Shown: one piece after another, positions 8,957-20,024 of the stretch
Numbering within the stretch: position 1 is the first letter of the stretch
How the letters are laid out: the number at the start of each line of letters is the position of its first letter
NCBI GenBank assembly: GCA_024397935.1
Contig: CP073743.1
Coordinates: forward strand, 2,790,001 to 2,854,000
Direction: 5' to 3'
DNA from: a bacterium SCSIO 12844
GTDB taxonomy: Bacteria; Pseudomonadota; Gammaproteobacteria; Francisellales; Francisellaceae
Length of the DNA: 64,000 bases
Translations under genes and position numbers: made by a program
The notes under the pieces: model-generated
Databases searched by the model: none
Told to the model about the DNA's origin: nothing
The model's input: the letters and a program-made list of their open reading frames with translations, nothing else

Positions 8957-10783
8957 TCAAGGATTAACAATTTTTTCAGTTGTTGATTCCTGAGAAGATT
9001 TCATTGCTTTTTCTTCTTTTTTAGGCACAACAATACCTAATTCAAATAACTGCTCTTTAGATGCGTGCGATGGTGCCTCTGTCATTAAACAGCTCGCTGT
9101 TTGTGTTTTTGGAAATGCAATTACATCTCTTATATTATCTGTCTCTGTCATTAACATGACAATACGATCCAAACCAAATGCAATGCCACCATGAGGTGGT
9201 GCGCCAAAGCGCAAAGCTTCTAGTAAAAAGCTAAATTTCTCATTCGCTTCTTCTTCTGAAATACCTAATAGTTCAAAGACAGCCTTTTGCATTTCATTTT
9301 GAAAGATACGAATTGAACCACCGCCAATTTCATAGCCATTTAATACCATATCATAAGCACGAGATAATAAGTTTAGCGGCTGGGTTTTATTTAAACTTTC
9401 AACATCTTCAACTTTTGGTGCTGTAAATGGATGGTGACATGCATATAAGCGACCATCAGCTTCTTCAAACATTGGAAAGTCAACAACCCATAGTGGTTGC
9501 CAAGTATTAGAGACTAATGATAAATCATGGCCAATCTTAATACGTAGTGCACCAAGCGCATCTGAGACAATCTTTTTCGTATCTGCACCAAAAAAAACAA
9601 TATCACCATCTGCTAACTCTAAACGTTCAATCATAGTACTAAGCGCATCATCAGATAAGTTTTTGATAATTGGTGATTGCAAGCCATCACGCGCTTTTTT
9701 TACGTCATTAACTTTAATATACGCTAAGCCTTTTGCACCATAAATTTTAACAAAATCTGTATAGCCATCAATTACCTTACGTGTAAGCTTTGTCGCACCT
9801 TGGGGTACTTTTAAGGCACTAACTCTTGAATTGGGACAATTTGCAGGCACTGAAAATACTTTAAAATCAACATCTTTCACCAAATCATCAACATCAACTA
9901 ACTCTAAAGGAATACGTAGATCTGGTTTATCTGAACCATAACGACTGATTGCTTCTTCGTAAGAAATACGTTTAAACGGTGTTAGAATATCAACATCAAG
10001 TACTGACTTAAATAAACCTTGAATCATCTGCTCCATTAAGGTCATAATCTGATTTTCATCTAAAAAAGAGGTTTCAATATCAATTTGAGTAAACTCAGGC
10101 TGACGATCAGCACGTAAATCCTCATCTCTGAAACACTTAACTATCTGATAATAACGGTCAAAGCCTGACACCATTAACAACTGCTTAAATAATTGAGGTG
10201 ACTGTGGAAGCGCAAAAAACTCACCCTTATGTGTTCTTGATGGCACTAGATAGTCTCTTGCACCTTCAGGTGTTGCTTTTGTTAGTACTGGTGTTTCTAT
10301 ATCAATAAAGCCACGGCTATCTAAAAAATTTCTGATAAAACGAGCAATTTTAGCTCTTTGGATAAAGCGTTGCTGCATCTCTGGGCGTCTTAAATCAATA
10401 TAACGATTTTTAAGACGTACTTCTTCAGAGACTTTTTGATGCTCATCAATTTGAAAAGGTACGACATCTGCTGTATTTAAGACTTCTAGGGCTTGACCAA
10501 CAATCTCAATTTTTCCCGTATTTAGATTTGGGTTTGCTTGCCCTTCTGGACGCAATCTTACCAAACCTTTTGCTTTAATAACATATTCGTTTCTTAAATG
10601 ATCTGCTCGATCAAATAACTCTTTATCTTCAGGTTCAAAAACGAGTTGAACCAAACCACTTCGATCACGAATATCCAAAAAAATAACACCACCATGATCT
10701 CTGCGGCGATGAACCCAGCCACAAATTTCTACAACTTGCTCTAAAAACTGCTCAGTGATTTCTCCACAATATTGAGTGCGCAT
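8957..10783 (-). CDS. aspS: Aspartyl-tRNA synthetase
   Basis: 608 residues from ATG 10783; a TTG codon just before it is less likely because the usual family start is MRT-YCG and GGGAG lies about nine bases ahead. It has the N-terminal OB-fold ([20 protein letters not shown]), the class II motif 2 ([18 protein letters not shown]), the bacterial insertion domain, and motif 3 ([13 protein letters not shown]). The C-terminal tail (about 25 residues, Lys/Glu/Ser-rich) is longer than in most AspS. Divergent from the EamA gene, which shares its promoter region. Confidence 0.96.
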   Translation of the reverse strand: MRTQYCGEITEQFLEQVVEICGWVHRRRDHGGVIFLDIRDRSGLVQLVFEPEDKELFDRADHLRNEYVIKAKGLVRLRPEGQANPNLNTGKIEIVGQALEVLNTADVVPFQIDEHQKVSEEVRLKNRYIDLRRPEMQQRFIQRAKIARFIRNFLDSRGFIDIETPVLTKATPEGARDYLVPSRTHKGEFFALPQSPQLFKQLLMVSGFDRYYQIVKCFRDEDLRADRQPEFTQIDIETSFLDENQIMTLMEQMIQGLFKSVLDVDILTPFKRISYEEAISRYGSDKPDLRIPLELVDVDDLVKDVDFKVFSVPANCPNSRVSALKVPQGATKLTRKVIDGYTDFVKIYGAKGLAYIKVNDVKKARDGLQSPIIKNLSDDALSTMIERLELADGDIVFFGADTKKIVSDALGALRIKIGHDLSLVSNTWQPLWVVDFPMFEEADGRLYACHHPFTAPKVEDVESLNKTQPLNLLSRAYDMVLNGYEIGGGSIRIFQNEMQKAVFELLGISEEEANEKFSFLLEALRFGAPPHGGIAFGLDRIVMLMTETDNIRDVIAFPKTQTASCLMTEAPSHASKEQLFELGIVVPKKEEKAMKSSQESTTEKIVNP

Positions 10784-10878
10784 CAAACTACTACTCCCAC
10801 AAAGGCTAATGAACCTTTCATTCTTTTATATAATTTAGTTAATTTAAAACCTTAAAAGAATATAGGATTATGCATCAG

Positions 10879-10907
10879 TTGACAATCATTTAACGTTGCA
10901 AAATAAA
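10879..10907 (+). promoter_or_regulatory. Candidate sigma-70 promoter for the EamA gene
   Basis: A perfect ttgaca box at 10879-10884 is followed, after 17 bases, by aataaa (10902-10907), a poor match to a -10 box. It lies about 60 bases before the ATG of the EamA transporter. The -35 is convincing; the -10 is not. Confidence 0.35.
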
Positions 10908-10967
10908 AGCTTTCCGGCTAAAGTGTCAGTTTTCACCTAAATACTTGTTGGGAATCCTCTTAAGCCA

Positions 10968-11828
10968 ATGGAACAAAACACAAAAGCAGCATTAGCATTA
11001 CTGATTACTGTGATTTTATGGGCCTCAGCATTTGTTGGCATTCGCTTTGCAGTTGAATCTTATTCACCTGGTGGACTTGCACTATTACGTTATGCTGTAG
11101 CATCGATTGTAATTTTTATTCCATTTTTGAGATTAAAACAAAGACAAAAGCCACACTTTAAAGATCTAGTTTATTTTTTGATTTTAGGGTTAATGGGTTT
11201 TACGTTATATAATATTTTTCTAAACTATGGCGAACAAACCACAAGTGCAAGCGTTGCTAATTTTATTATTGCCCAAATTCCAATTTTAGTATCATTAATT
11301 GCATTTTTTGCTTTTAAAGAGCGTATTTCGAAAAAGGGTATCATTGGTTTTATTTTAAGCTTTATTGGCATTTTACTGATTTTACTAGGTGAAAGTGAGC
11401 ATCATTTAGATATTGGTATTATCCTTGTGATCCTAGCAACATTTTGCGGTGGCATTTATTCCATTTTACAAAAACCGCTATTAAAACGTTATCATCCAAT
11501 AGAGATAACAAGCTATGCTATTTGGGCCGGTACCTTATGCTTATTAGTTTTTACACCGCAAATGATGATTGATATAAAACATAGTCACTTTGATGCCACA
11601 GCTTCTGTTATTTATATGGGTATTTTTCCAGGTGCAATTGCCTATTCCTTATATTGCTATGGCTATAAATACTTTCCTGTTGCCAAAGCCTCAAGTTTTC
11701 TTTATCTAATGCCATTTTTTACACTTATCCTTGCTTGGGGATTATTGGGTGAATTACCGCATATGCTTGCCATTTTTGGTGGCTTAATTGCACTTTTAGG
11801 CTCGATTGTTGTCAGTCGGGCACGCTAA
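10968..11828 (+). CDS. EamA/DMT family transporter
   Basis: 286 residues, ten membrane helices in two EamA repeats. The opening LLITVILWASAFVGIRFAVE and SPGGLALLRYA are typical of the first repeat, and ILATFCGGIYSILQKPLLKR and GIFPGAIAYSLYCYG of the second. Such carriers export amino acids or other small metabolites; the substrate here is not known. It converges on the methyltransferase gene with an 18-base gap. Confidence 0.85.
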   Translation: MEQNTKAALALLITVILWASAFVGIRFAVESYSPGGLALLRYAVASIVIFIPFLRLKQRQKPHFKDLVYFLILGLMGFTLYNIFLNYGEQTTSASVANFIIAQIPILVSLIAFFAFKERISKKGIIGFILSFIGILLILLGESEHHLDIGIILVILATFCGGIYSILQKPLLKRYHPIEITSYAIWAGTLCLLVFTPQMMIDIKHSHFDATASVIYMGIFPGAIAYSLYCYGYKYFPVAKASSFLYLMPFFTLILAWGLLGELPHMLAIFGGLIALLGSIVVSRAR

Positions 11829-11846
11829 TATTTAAAAGCATACTTT

Positions 11847-12548
11847 CTATTTCACAGCCGTTACACAAATCTGCTCACGACCATCAAAACAAATCACATG
11901 CTCTGGGTCTAAATGTATTGGATAAGCCTCATAATAAGCTTCGGTAACTTTAAACTGATTTGCTTCTAATACAGAAACCATGACATCTTTATTCATTAAA
12001 TGTAATTCATTGGGTAGCTTATTTTGTTCTTTTACAAAGGGGCGGCAATCCTTAATATAACCTGGATATTCAATCTCTTGATCTAATCGCTTTTCATATT
12101 CAGGAATAAAACTTTCTAAAAAATCATGGTAAGGTGTGAAATTTAGTGTATATAACACACCTTGAGGCTTTAATAACGCATAAAGTTTTTTAATTGCTTG
12201 ATTTAAACGCTCAGGCGCTAAAAAATGTAAAATTCTTGAGCAAAGAATATAGTCAAACTGGTCATTGATTTGATCGACATCTTCTGGAAAGATACCATGA
12301 ACTAATTTTAAACGCTGTAGATCTTCTGCTGCCACTTTATGTTTAATTGCATTTAAGTGGCTTTCTTCCATATCCATTGCTGTCACTTTCGCACCATAAT
12401 CAATACAAGGAATCGTTGTAATGCCAAATGCAGCGCCAATATCAAGCACATCACAAGACGCTTGTTTAATGTGGTTTAAAAACTTTTCGATATATGGCGT
12501 AATTGGAAAGGTAGAACCATGTTGATTCTTTGTTTCAATAATAGACAT
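11847..12548 (-). CDS. Class I SAM-dependent methyltransferase
   Basis: 233 residues. The SAM-binding motif I is VLDIGAAFGITTIP (about residues 36-49), motif II is KVTAMDMEESHL, and YILCSRILHFL is the post-II strand. This is the fold of small-molecule or lipid methyltransferases of the Methyltransf_11/25 type. There is no close family match that I can name. It is the last gene on the leftward strand after yhdP and probably unconnected in function. Confidence 0.75.
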   Translation of the reverse strand: MSIIETKNQHGSTFPITPYIEKFLNHIKQASCDVLDIGAAFGITTIPCIDYGAKVTAMDMEESHLNAIKHKVAAEDLQRLKLVHGIFPEDVDQINDQFDYILCSRILHFLAPERLNQAIKKLYALLKPQGVLYTLNFTPYHDFLESFIPEYEKRLDQEIEYPGYIKDCRPFVKEQNKLPNELHLMNKDVMVSVLEANQFKVTEAYYEAYPIHLDPEHVICFDGREQICVTAVK

Positions 12549-12607
12549 AACAAACCCAAATAATTTCCTAAATTTTACAAATTATATACTAATTTTTTGC
12601 AGTAACA

Positions 12608-15600
12608 CTACTTACCATTAATCAATGGCTTATCCCAAGGCCCTTTGACTGTAATTTTAGCAACACCCTGGTTTTTCAAAATAGAAGCGCCCGCTAATTT
12701 ATCTGCAACATAAGTTGCAAGACCTGCAATGGGTCCACCTATAAGGCTTGCAGCAATAGCCATCGTCCCTGAAAAGTGTGGCTGAACAATAATACTTTGG
12801 TCAATCGTCTGTTTAACAAAATTAATTTCTCCTGAAATTTGCATATCGAATGACGGTGTATCCACTAATATATCTTGTGTTGTTTTCATCACACCATTTT
12901 TAATTAAATATTTACCGTAAATACGGTTAAAATATAAACCTTCTTTACCCAAATCATTTACACCAGAGCCAAGGCGATCTAGCATTGCCTCAAGACTAAA
13001 AATACCCAATAATTTAGACAATCCTGGTTTTAATTGAGGAAACTGTCCCTTATTAATGCCAAACATTAACTTACCATTTAATGTCTCAAGCTTAGGATCT
13101 AAGCCACCTATAAATGAAACATCAAATACAACAGGGCCTTGACCACCTACTAAAATATCATCAAAGCCTAAACTATTAAAAAATGCACCCCAATTATCAC
13201 TTGTTGTACTACCGTTAATTTGTGTCTTATTAGTAGCACCATCCCAGTTTGCTGTTCCTAAAAGAAAAATATGATCCCCTTTAAATAAATAATAAGGAAT
13301 ATCTAATATATTAGCTTGACGTTTGAGAATTAAATTTGACTTTTTAAGCAAATCAACTTTTTGATAGTTAAAGCGGTTAATTAAAAGATCAATTGATGGC
13401 ATCCACCAAGGAAAGTAATCTATTACAGTTGAATTATCTGATATAAAATCAATGTCTTTAATTGTACTTAACTGAAGATCATTAATACTTAATTGCCAAT
13501 AATTTTGTTTAAATGGTACTGTTAAGGTAAGATTGATATTATCTTTTGTTTTGTCTGAATTGACTGTCATAAGCCATGCTGAATTTTTAATCTTCGATGT
13601 TATTACCACCTGGTCAAACACTTGCCCAAAACCAAATAATTGATTAATCTGCATGCCAATTTTTGGTTGGAAACCTTGAATCAAATTGGTAAGCCTTTGA
13701 TCTATCGTTAGTGGACTCTGTAAAAGAATCGATGCTATTTCTTTGCTTTTCACTTCATAATCTGAAATGCTAAATGGCGCTAAAAAGTTAAACTTTGATG
13801 GCTGAATATTTTGTTTATCTAATGATTGAATCAAATCAAACCAACCCGACATATCAAGCCGATTTAACTTAGTAAATAATTTAAATACTTTAGATGAAAA
13901 ATTAAACTCACTGGATAATGATAACTGGTCATTTAATTTTGCATCAATATTAAAGCTTGTTAATTGATTATGGTGGTTTTTCCAGCTAAATTTGACATCT
14001 GTTGGGAAATTAGTTTTTTGTTGTTCTTTAGTTAATGGTTCGGGCAATTGAAATGATAAACCATTAAATAAAGAATTAAATTTCATCTGACCACCTGCAT
14101 CTTGCCAGTTGGCTGTGAAATTAACTTCAGATTGGCCTTTTAGTTTTGAGCGTATGACTTCAGGTAAGCTCATTGAATCTGTAAGGGTTGCTTTTGAAAT
14201 TACTTTAAAGTGACCCTTTGGTATTTGTGTATAATCAATACTAAATGGTGCATTTAAGCCTAACCAGCCATTAACTGATAGCTTAGTTGCATAGTCATCA
14301 TTAAACTTAATTTGCCCAGAAGCATTGTAAATATTAATCATAGAAGGAAATAATTTTAAGCCAAATTGACCTTTACTTAAGCTTAGTTGACCATCAACAT
14401 GCATTGGTTTTTGATTACCTAATGGCACTGACATTTTCACAGTAGACTCAATGTCACCTTGATACTGCATCCAATCAAACCAACCTTTAGCATTATCATA
14501 TAATGGTGAATGAATAATATAATTTTTAGCATCTTCACTATTTGTCTTAGTATGAATATTAATAAGCATTTCTGAGACAATATGTGGTCTTATATCGCCA
14601 ATGGTTAAATCAGACGGCAATAATTGCACACCTAGGGTTTCACCACTTGAGGCACTGACACGAAAACGCCCTCGATCAAAATCAAGCTTGCCATCTGCAT
14701 TTGTTATTAAAGGCCAACCTTCCCAAGGTGTTAATTGTGCATCTTTTGCTTTAGCTGTTAGTTTAAAAATGCCATCGCCATCAACATATGGAAAATCACT
14801 TAAATTTCCTTTTAATCTTAAACTTGCATCAACTTCCTTTGCAGCATAAATATTTTCATATAACCACTCATGTAATTTAGGCGTCATATGTGTTTTAGGC
14901 AAAAAGCCTCTGACCTTTGCTTGAGTAATATCATAACCATAAGCGTTAGCGGTTAAATCAAGCGTTGGTAATTTATCTTTAAAACCCCATACTATTTGAC
15001 CCTTAGCATCAGCTTTAAACCATTGGCCTGTTAAGATTAATGAACCAACATTTACTTCTAATTGATCACGACCTACTTGCCAAGCAATGTTTGTTTTCCC
15101 AGAAGCTTCTGGAAAATCCTTCATACCTATAATCGATTGCTTAATCTGCAATGATTTTGCCGTAATATCTAATTTCCCACTTGTGTTCGTTATATGGACA
15201 TCACCATCAATACCTAAAAGATTAAGTTTTAATTGATGATTTAAATAACTGATATTAGAAAAATCTGCATCTAATATAAATGGCGTATCTAAATCAAATA
15301 GATTACTTCGCTTTATTTCAAGTTGATTAATACGACCTGATAGCTCACCTGACTCGACAAAGGGCCGCATAGTAGATAATATCATTTTTTCTGGAATGAT
15401 ATTGCGAATATCACTTAATACGCCCAACTGACCATAGTAAAGACGCATTTGCCACGGAAATTTTTTATTTAATTGATATTGAATCTCAAGCTGTTTTAAC
15501 AGTCTTTTATGATGATTAATAATTAGTTCATGCGGTACAATTTGAAATTTAAACTGGCCATTAGAGTCATATTGCCCACCAATATCCATAATAAGACGAT

Positions 15601-16492
15601 TCAACATCAGCTTAGATTTACGCTTAATATTTTCAATCAATAGGTCATTACCTTGGAGCTTAATGGCTAAATGAGACTTACTATTTGGCTGAAAATTAAT
15701 ATAACCACTAGCACTTAGATTTTTACCACGAACATTAAACATATCTAAACCTAAAAAGCTAATCGCCTTTTGTAAATCTAGAGTGGCAATATCAAAATAA
15801 CCTTCTAAATAAGCTTGATTATTACTATGGCCAATTTCAAAATCAAAATCAAAATGACTATTTTTTAATGCTGTATCAACTTGACCTTTAAAATAATAAC
15901 CTCCAGAGCCTCTATGACGTATAGAGATATTACCCATTAGTGCAATTTGTTTATTATCTTTACCAAATAAATTTAGTTTTAATGCCTTAACAATAACTTC
16001 AGGCTGTACACCATCAATATAACTTAATATTTGAGTTAAAGTTGCTTGTGTAGTTTTCTGTACTGCTTGCCAATCTTCAGTCGCTTCTTTTGATGTAAAG
16101 TCATAATGATTTGTTTTACTTTTTTTATTGAAATAAATATTAATCGCTAATTTATCAATTTGAACACTCTCTGGGGCAATATGCCATGATAGTATTGATT
16201 TTAAAAGACTTATTTTAACACTTAAGCCTTTTAATTGACTTGAGAAATCAGCAGATTTTTGACTGATTTGTATGGTTTTAAATGTTAAAACAGGATTAAT
16301 TCCTTGCCAACTGACATCAGTTAAATCAAGTTGAATCTTTGAATTGAGTTTATCAGATAAATAAGCTGAAAGCTCATCATCATAATGCGTCATTCGCCAA
16401 GTAAATAAACTACCTAAAATAACGATAAATAAAGATAAAGTAACCAAAATGCCTAAAAAAACAAATGTAACTCGCCCGATTGCTTTTTTCAA
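12608..16492 (-). CDS. yhdP: YhdP family AsmA-like phospholipid transport protein
   Basis: 1294 residues, close to the usual 1,270 or so. One N-terminal membrane helix (about residues 10-32) is followed by a very long periplasmic part with repeated beta-rich AsmA/DUF3971 stretches and a C-terminal segment FVKQTIDQSIIVQPHFSG and IAGLATYVADKL, typical of YhdP. In Escherichia coli YhdP, TamB and YdbH together carry phospholipids between inner and outer membranes. The start codon is TTG (16492), because a stop lies in frame just upstream and no ATG is nearby. It follows rng by 38 bases, as in many enterobacteria. Confidence 0.88.
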   Translation of the reverse strand: MKKAIGRVTFVFLGILVTLSLFIVILGSLFTWRMTHYDDELSAYLSDKLNSKIQLDLTDVSWQGINPVLTFKTIQISQKSADFSSQLKGLSVKISLLKSILSWHIAPESVQIDKLAINIYFNKKSKTNHYDFTSKEATEDWQAVQKTTQATLTQILSYIDGVQPEVIVKALKLNLFGKDNKQIALMGNISIRHRGSGGYYFKGQVDTALKNSHFDFDFEIGHSNNQAYLEGYFDIATLDLQKAISFLGLDMFNVRGKNLSASGYINFQPNSKSHLAIKLQGNDLLIENIKRKSKLMLNRLIMDIGGQYDSNGQFKFQIVPHELIINHHKRLLKQLEIQYQLNKKFPWQMRLYYGQLGVLSDIRNIIPEKMILSTMRPFVESGELSGRINQLEIKRSNLFDLDTPFILDADFSNISYLNHQLKLNLLGIDGDVHITNTSGKLDITAKSLQIKQSIIGMKDFPEASGKTNIAWQVGRDQLEVNVGSLILTGQWFKADAKGQIVWGFKDKLPTLDLTANAYGYDITQAKVRGFLPKTHMTPKLHEWLYENIYAAKEVDASLRLKGNLSDFPYVDGDGIFKLTAKAKDAQLTPWEGWPLITNADGKLDFDRGRFRVSASSGETLGVQLLPSDLTIGDIRPHIVSEMLINIHTKTNSEDAKNYIIHSPLYDNAKGWFDWMQYQGDIESTVKMSVPLGNQKPMHVDGQLSLSKGQFGLKLFPSMINIYNASGQIKFNDDYATKLSVNGWLGLNAPFSIDYTQIPKGHFKVISKATLTDSMSLPEVIRSKLKGQSEVNFTANWQDAGGQMKFNSLFNGLSFQLPEPLTKEQQKTNFPTDVKFSWKNHHNQLTSFNIDAKLNDQLSLSSEFNFSSKVFKLFTKLNRLDMSGWFDLIQSLDKQNIQPSKFNFLAPFSISDYEVKSKEIASILLQSPLTIDQRLTNLIQGFQPKIGMQINQLFGFGQVFDQVVITSKIKNSAWLMTVNSDKTKDNINLTLTVPFKQNYWQLSINDLQLSTIKDIDFISDNSTVIDYFPWWMPSIDLLINRFNYQKVDLLKKSNLILKRQANILDIPYYLFKGDHIFLLGTANWDGATNKTQINGSTTSDNWGAFFNSLGFDDILVGGQGPVVFDVSFIGGLDPKLETLNGKLMFGINKGQFPQLKPGLSKLLGIFSLEAMLDRLGSGVNDLGKEGLYFNRIYGKYLIKNGVMKTTQDILVDTPSFDMQISGEINFVKQTIDQSIIVQPHFSGTMAIAASLIGGPIAGLATYVADKLAGASILKNQGVAKITVKGPWDKPLINGK

Positions 16493-16530
16493 TGAATTTG
16501 CCTATTTACCAATTAAAAGTTTCTTAGCCT

Positions 16531-18018
16531 CTATAATAAAACTATATCATATTGTGCCTGAGGGTAACTGGTTTCTGCCTGTAATTTAATTGGTTTGCCA
16601 ACTCGAAGCTCTAATTCACCTAACCCCATAGATTCATCATTCATCAAAAGTTCAATGACACCAGGGGATGCAACGATTAAAAAGCCATCAGCTGCATAAG
16701 CTCGAGCTTCACGTTGAATTTCACGAAAAATTTCATAACTGACTGTCTGTACCGTTTTAATACTACCACGACTTTCACATACAGGGCAGGGCTCACATAG
16801 ATACTGCGCTAATGATTCTTGCGTTCTTTTTCTTGTCATCTCAACTAAGCCTAATTCACTTAATTGGGTAAATTTAGTTTTTGCATAATCACGTGCCAAA
16901 GCCGATTCTAATGCTTCAATAACTTTTTCTCTATGCTCTTGATCTGTCATATCAATAAAATCGATGATGATGATACCACCGAGATTACGTAGACGTAATT
17001 GACGACCTATCGCTTTTGCAGCCTCTAAATTAGTTTTAAAAATGGTCTCTTCAAGATTGATCATACCAACATAACCACCTGTATTAACATCAATTGTGGT
17101 CATAGCTTCAGTTTGATCAATAATTAAATAACCACCTGATTTTAAAGAAACTCTTCTATCTAATGCTCGTGATAACTCTTCTTCAATCCCATACATATCA
17201 AAAATAGGGTCTTCACCTGCATAGTAACTTAAACGCTCTCTAACACCCGGAACAAATTTATCTGCAAAATGACAAAGCCTACTAAATGTATCTAAATTAT
17301 CCACCCGAACTTTATCAACATTGTCATTGACATAATCTCTTAATGTACGAATATCTAATGGCAAATCTTCATACACCAAGCCTGGTGTTGTCACCGTTTG
17401 CGCCATAGCTAAAATATCTTGCCAAAGTCGCTGTAAGAAACTAATATCTCGATTTAAATCATTTGCAACTTCACCATCTGCTGCGGTTCTTACAATAAAC
17501 CCGCGAGGCTCTTCTAAATCAAGCGCTTCTTTCATTACATCTTGCAAACGTTCACGTTCAGCCTCATCTTCAATTCTTAATGAAATGCCAATATGATCTA
17601 AATCAGGCATATAAACCAAAAACCTTGAAGCTAAGGATAGGTGTGATGTAAGGCGTGCCCCTTTAGTACCTAATGGGTCTTTCATTACCTGTACAAGGAC
17701 TTCTTGACCATCTCTAAGCCAATTTCTAACATCAGCCTCACTACTGTTAAGATCAATAATATCACTTTCATCTGAACAAAATGGCATAACATCTGAAACA
17801 TGTAAAAAACCAGAACGCTCTAACCCTATATCAACAAAGGCTGCCTGCATACCTGGTAAAACTCGTGTAATTTTGCCTTTATAAATATTACCAACTAAGC
17901 CTCTTTGATTTTCTCTTTCAATATGTACTTCCTGAAAAACACCATTTTCGATAATTGCCACACGCGTTTCATAAGGCGCTACATTCATTAATATTTCTGC
18001 ACGTATTTGCAGGTCCAT
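16531..18018 (-). CDS. rng: Ribonuclease G
   Basis: 495 residues, RNase E/G family without the long C-terminal scaffold of RNase E. Seen are the N-terminal S1 domain (GNIYKGKITRVLPGMQAAFVDIG), the catalytic DNase-I-like part with TIDVNTGGYVG and GIIIIDFIDM (metal-binding aspartates), and the zinc-link CEPCPVCESRG. RNase G matures the 5' end of 16S rRNA and degrades some mRNAs. It lies 5 bases after maf, the standard neighbour order. Confidence 0.95.
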   Translation of the reverse strand: MDLQIRAEILMNVAPYETRVAIIENGVFQEVHIERENQRGLVGNIYKGKITRVLPGMQAAFVDIGLERSGFLHVSDVMPFCSDESDIIDLNSSEADVRNWLRDGQEVLVQVMKDPLGTKGARLTSHLSLASRFLVYMPDLDHIGISLRIEDEAERERLQDVMKEALDLEEPRGFIVRTAADGEVANDLNRDISFLQRLWQDILAMAQTVTTPGLVYEDLPLDIRTLRDYVNDNVDKVRVDNLDTFSRLCHFADKFVPGVRERLSYYAGEDPIFDMYGIEEELSRALDRRVSLKSGGYLIIDQTEAMTTIDVNTGGYVGMINLEETIFKTNLEAAKAIGRQLRLRNLGGIIIIDFIDMTDQEHREKVIEALESALARDYAKTKFTQLSELGLVEMTRKRTQESLAQYLCEPCPVCESRGSIKTVQTVSYEIFREIQREARAYAADGFLIVASPGVIELLMNDESMGLGELELRVGKPIKLQAETSYPQAQYDIVLL

Positions 18019-18023
18019 ACTTA

Positions 18024-18602
18024 CTACTCCGATTCATTCAAAACGCTAATGCCAAATTTACTTAATAGCTGTGCTGTCTCAAACAATGGCAACCCCATAA
18101 TAGCAGAGTGACTACCACAAATTGACTCAACAAAAATACTACCTAAGCCTTGAATACCATAAGCACCTGCTTTATCACAAGGCTCTCCACTATTCCAATA
18201 AGCTTTTATCTCAGTTTCATCAATCACTCTAAATTTGACTTGACTAATGCAATTAAGCTTTTCACTATGATTACCTTGGGCAATACAAACTGTTGTATAA
18301 ACTTCATGTTCGTTACCTGACAACAGTTTCAGCATTCGTTTAGCGTCGTTATAATTATTTGGTTTTCCTAAAATTTTTCCATTTAATGTTACCATTGTAT
18401 CAGCAACTAGAATGGTATCTTTTAATTTTACTTCTTGTTGTGCTTTTATCTTTTTCATCTCTACAACCCGGTTAATGTATTCATTGGGCTGTTCATTGTT
18501 TAACACAGATTCATCAACATCTACACTAAACTGTTGAAAATCAATATTTAATTGCTTTAAAAGCTGATATCGCCTGGGTGACTGTGACGCTAGATATAAC
18601 AT
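18024..18602 (-). CDS. maf: Maf family nucleoside-triphosphate pyrophosphatase
   Basis: 192 residues. The N-terminal LASQSPRRYQLLKQL, the metal-site DTILVADTMVTLNG and GKPNNYNDAKRMLKLLSG are the conserved Maf motifs, and YGIQGLGSIFVESI fits the C-terminal part. Maf (YhdE type) hydrolyses dTTP, UTP or related modified nucleotides. It is the first gene of the maf-rng-yhdP set. Confidence 0.92.
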   Translation of the reverse strand: MLYLASQSPRRYQLLKQLNIDFQQFSVDVDESVLNNEQPNEYINRVVEMKKIKAQQEVKLKDTILVADTMVTLNGKILGKPNNYNDAKRMLKLLSGNEHEVYTTVCIAQGNHSEKLNCISQVKFRVIDETEIKAYWNSGEPCDKAGAYGIQGLGSIFVESICGSHSAIMGLPLFETAQLLSKFGISVLNESE

Positions 18603-18826
18603 AAACCCAAATGACCCTTATAATCCTTAGTAAATCTTTAATCTAAGCATTATATCCCTTATTTGAATAGATAATAAAGGGTTAAAATGCAAATAATACT
18701 TGCAAATTCATTTTATTTCGGTTAAAAAGATGCCAGCGAATAAACTAACTAGATAACAACCAAAATATTTCGCTAATAGCAATAATAAAAATATAAAAAC
18801 AATAACAAGCAAACTTGAAGAAAACC

Positions 18827-20020
18827 ATGAAGAACAAACATACTTTTTTTGGCGTACTGTTTTTGTTATTAACCTTAACAGCCGCAGGCCAAATTACCAA
18901 TACCGTTTACCTACCAGCTTTAACAAGCATGGCTTATGACCTTAATGTTAACCCTGGTCGCATGCAAGCAGTTATATCGTGCTTTCTATTTCCTTATGGA
19001 TTATTACAGTTTGTTTATGGACCTTATTCAGATTACTATGGTAGACGACCTCTAATCCTTATCGGTACAGTTATTTTTGCCATTGGCTCTATTATTGCTT
19101 ACTTTGCTACTAATTTCGATATATTACTACTAGCAAGCTTACTACAAGGCAGTGGCATTGCCGTAGGTGGTGTTATGGCACGAACTGTTATGCGAGATTT
19201 ATACTCAGGCAAAGCCTTACAATCTGCTAATAGTTATATGGCAATTGCATTGGTGTTTGCACCATTAATTGCACCTATATTAGGCGGATTTTTAACTGAT
19301 CTTTTCTCATGGCGTGCAATCTTTTTATTTCTCTTTCTCTATGCAATTGTACTTTTTTTCATTCAATTTTGTTTATTTAGAGAAACTAATACTCACTTAA
19401 GAGAAAAACAACCACTGATTCAGCGTTATAAAACGATTTTATCGAGTACCAACTTCCTTGTTAACTTAATTTTACTTGTTATTGCTTTAGGCGGTATTGC
19501 CATCTTTGAAGTTAGTTCTGGTGCTATATTTACTTCGCTATTAGATCTATCACCTACAGAAGCTTCACTTGTATTTATTATTCCCTTACCTGCTTATATG
19601 TTTGGCTCATATCTTGCTAATATTTTAAGCAATAAGATGAGCATTCCTAAGCTATTAATGCTTGGCAGTTACATCCTTGTTATCAGTAGTTTATTAATGA
19701 TTGTATGGTATCATTTCTTTGGATTAAGTTTATCTGCTGTGATTATTCCTGGCACAGTTTATTTCTTAGGCTGTGGTATCGTCTTTCCAAGCGCAACGAC
19801 ACAAGCACTTGAAGAATTTCCAAAATTAGCAGGGACTGCAGGCGCACTATTAGGTGGTATTCAAAATGTTGGTGCGGGCATCTTAACTGCAATTGCAGCA
19901 CTGATTCCATTAAAGAATCAATTACCATTAGCCATTATTCTTTCAACTCTGGCAATTTTTGCCGTATTGATATTATTTTCAACAAAGAAATCACTTTCAT
20001 TAAATGAAGCTACCAAGTAA
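18827..20020 (+). CDS. Bcr/CflA-type multidrug efflux MFS transporter
   Basis: 397 residues from the ATG at 18827; a TTG twelve bases earlier also reads in frame, but gaag sits a few bases before the ATG. Twelve membrane helices; the first helix has LPALTSMAYDLNV and motif A is QFVYGPYSDYYGRRPLILIG, characteristic of Bcr/CflA drug antiporters. The C-terminal LAGTAGALLGGIQNVGAG is also shared by that family. The 224 bases upstream hold nothing clear beyond AT-rich promoter-like sequence. Confidence 0.85.
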   Translation: MKNKHTFFGVLFLLLTLTAAGQITNTVYLPALTSMAYDLNVNPGRMQAVISCFLFPYGLLQFVYGPYSDYYGRRPLILIGTVIFAIGSIIAYFATNFDILLLASLLQGSGIAVGGVMARTVMRDLYSGKALQSANSYMAIALVFAPLIAPILGGFLTDLFSWRAIFLFLFLYAIVLFFIQFCLFRETNTHLREKQPLIQRYKTILSSTNFLVNLILLVIALGGIAIFEVSSGAIFTSLLDLSPTEASLVFIIPLPAYMFGSYLANILSNKMSIPKLLMLGSYILVISSLLMIVWYHFFGLSLSAVIIPGTVYFLGCGIVFPSATTQALEEFPKLAGTAGALLGGIQNVGAGILTAIAALIPLKNQLPLAIILSTLAIFAVLILFSTKKSLSLNEATK

Positions 20021-20024
20021 AAGC

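Noticed and set aside
14601-14849. 82-residue open frame on the + strand
   Set aside because: It lies inside yhdP in the opposite strand and has no ribosome site or family match; a shadow.
18603-18826. Hairpin (cccttatt...aataaaggg) after the maf start region
   Set aside because: Arms are imperfect and short in an AT-rich stretch; no T-tract or other support.
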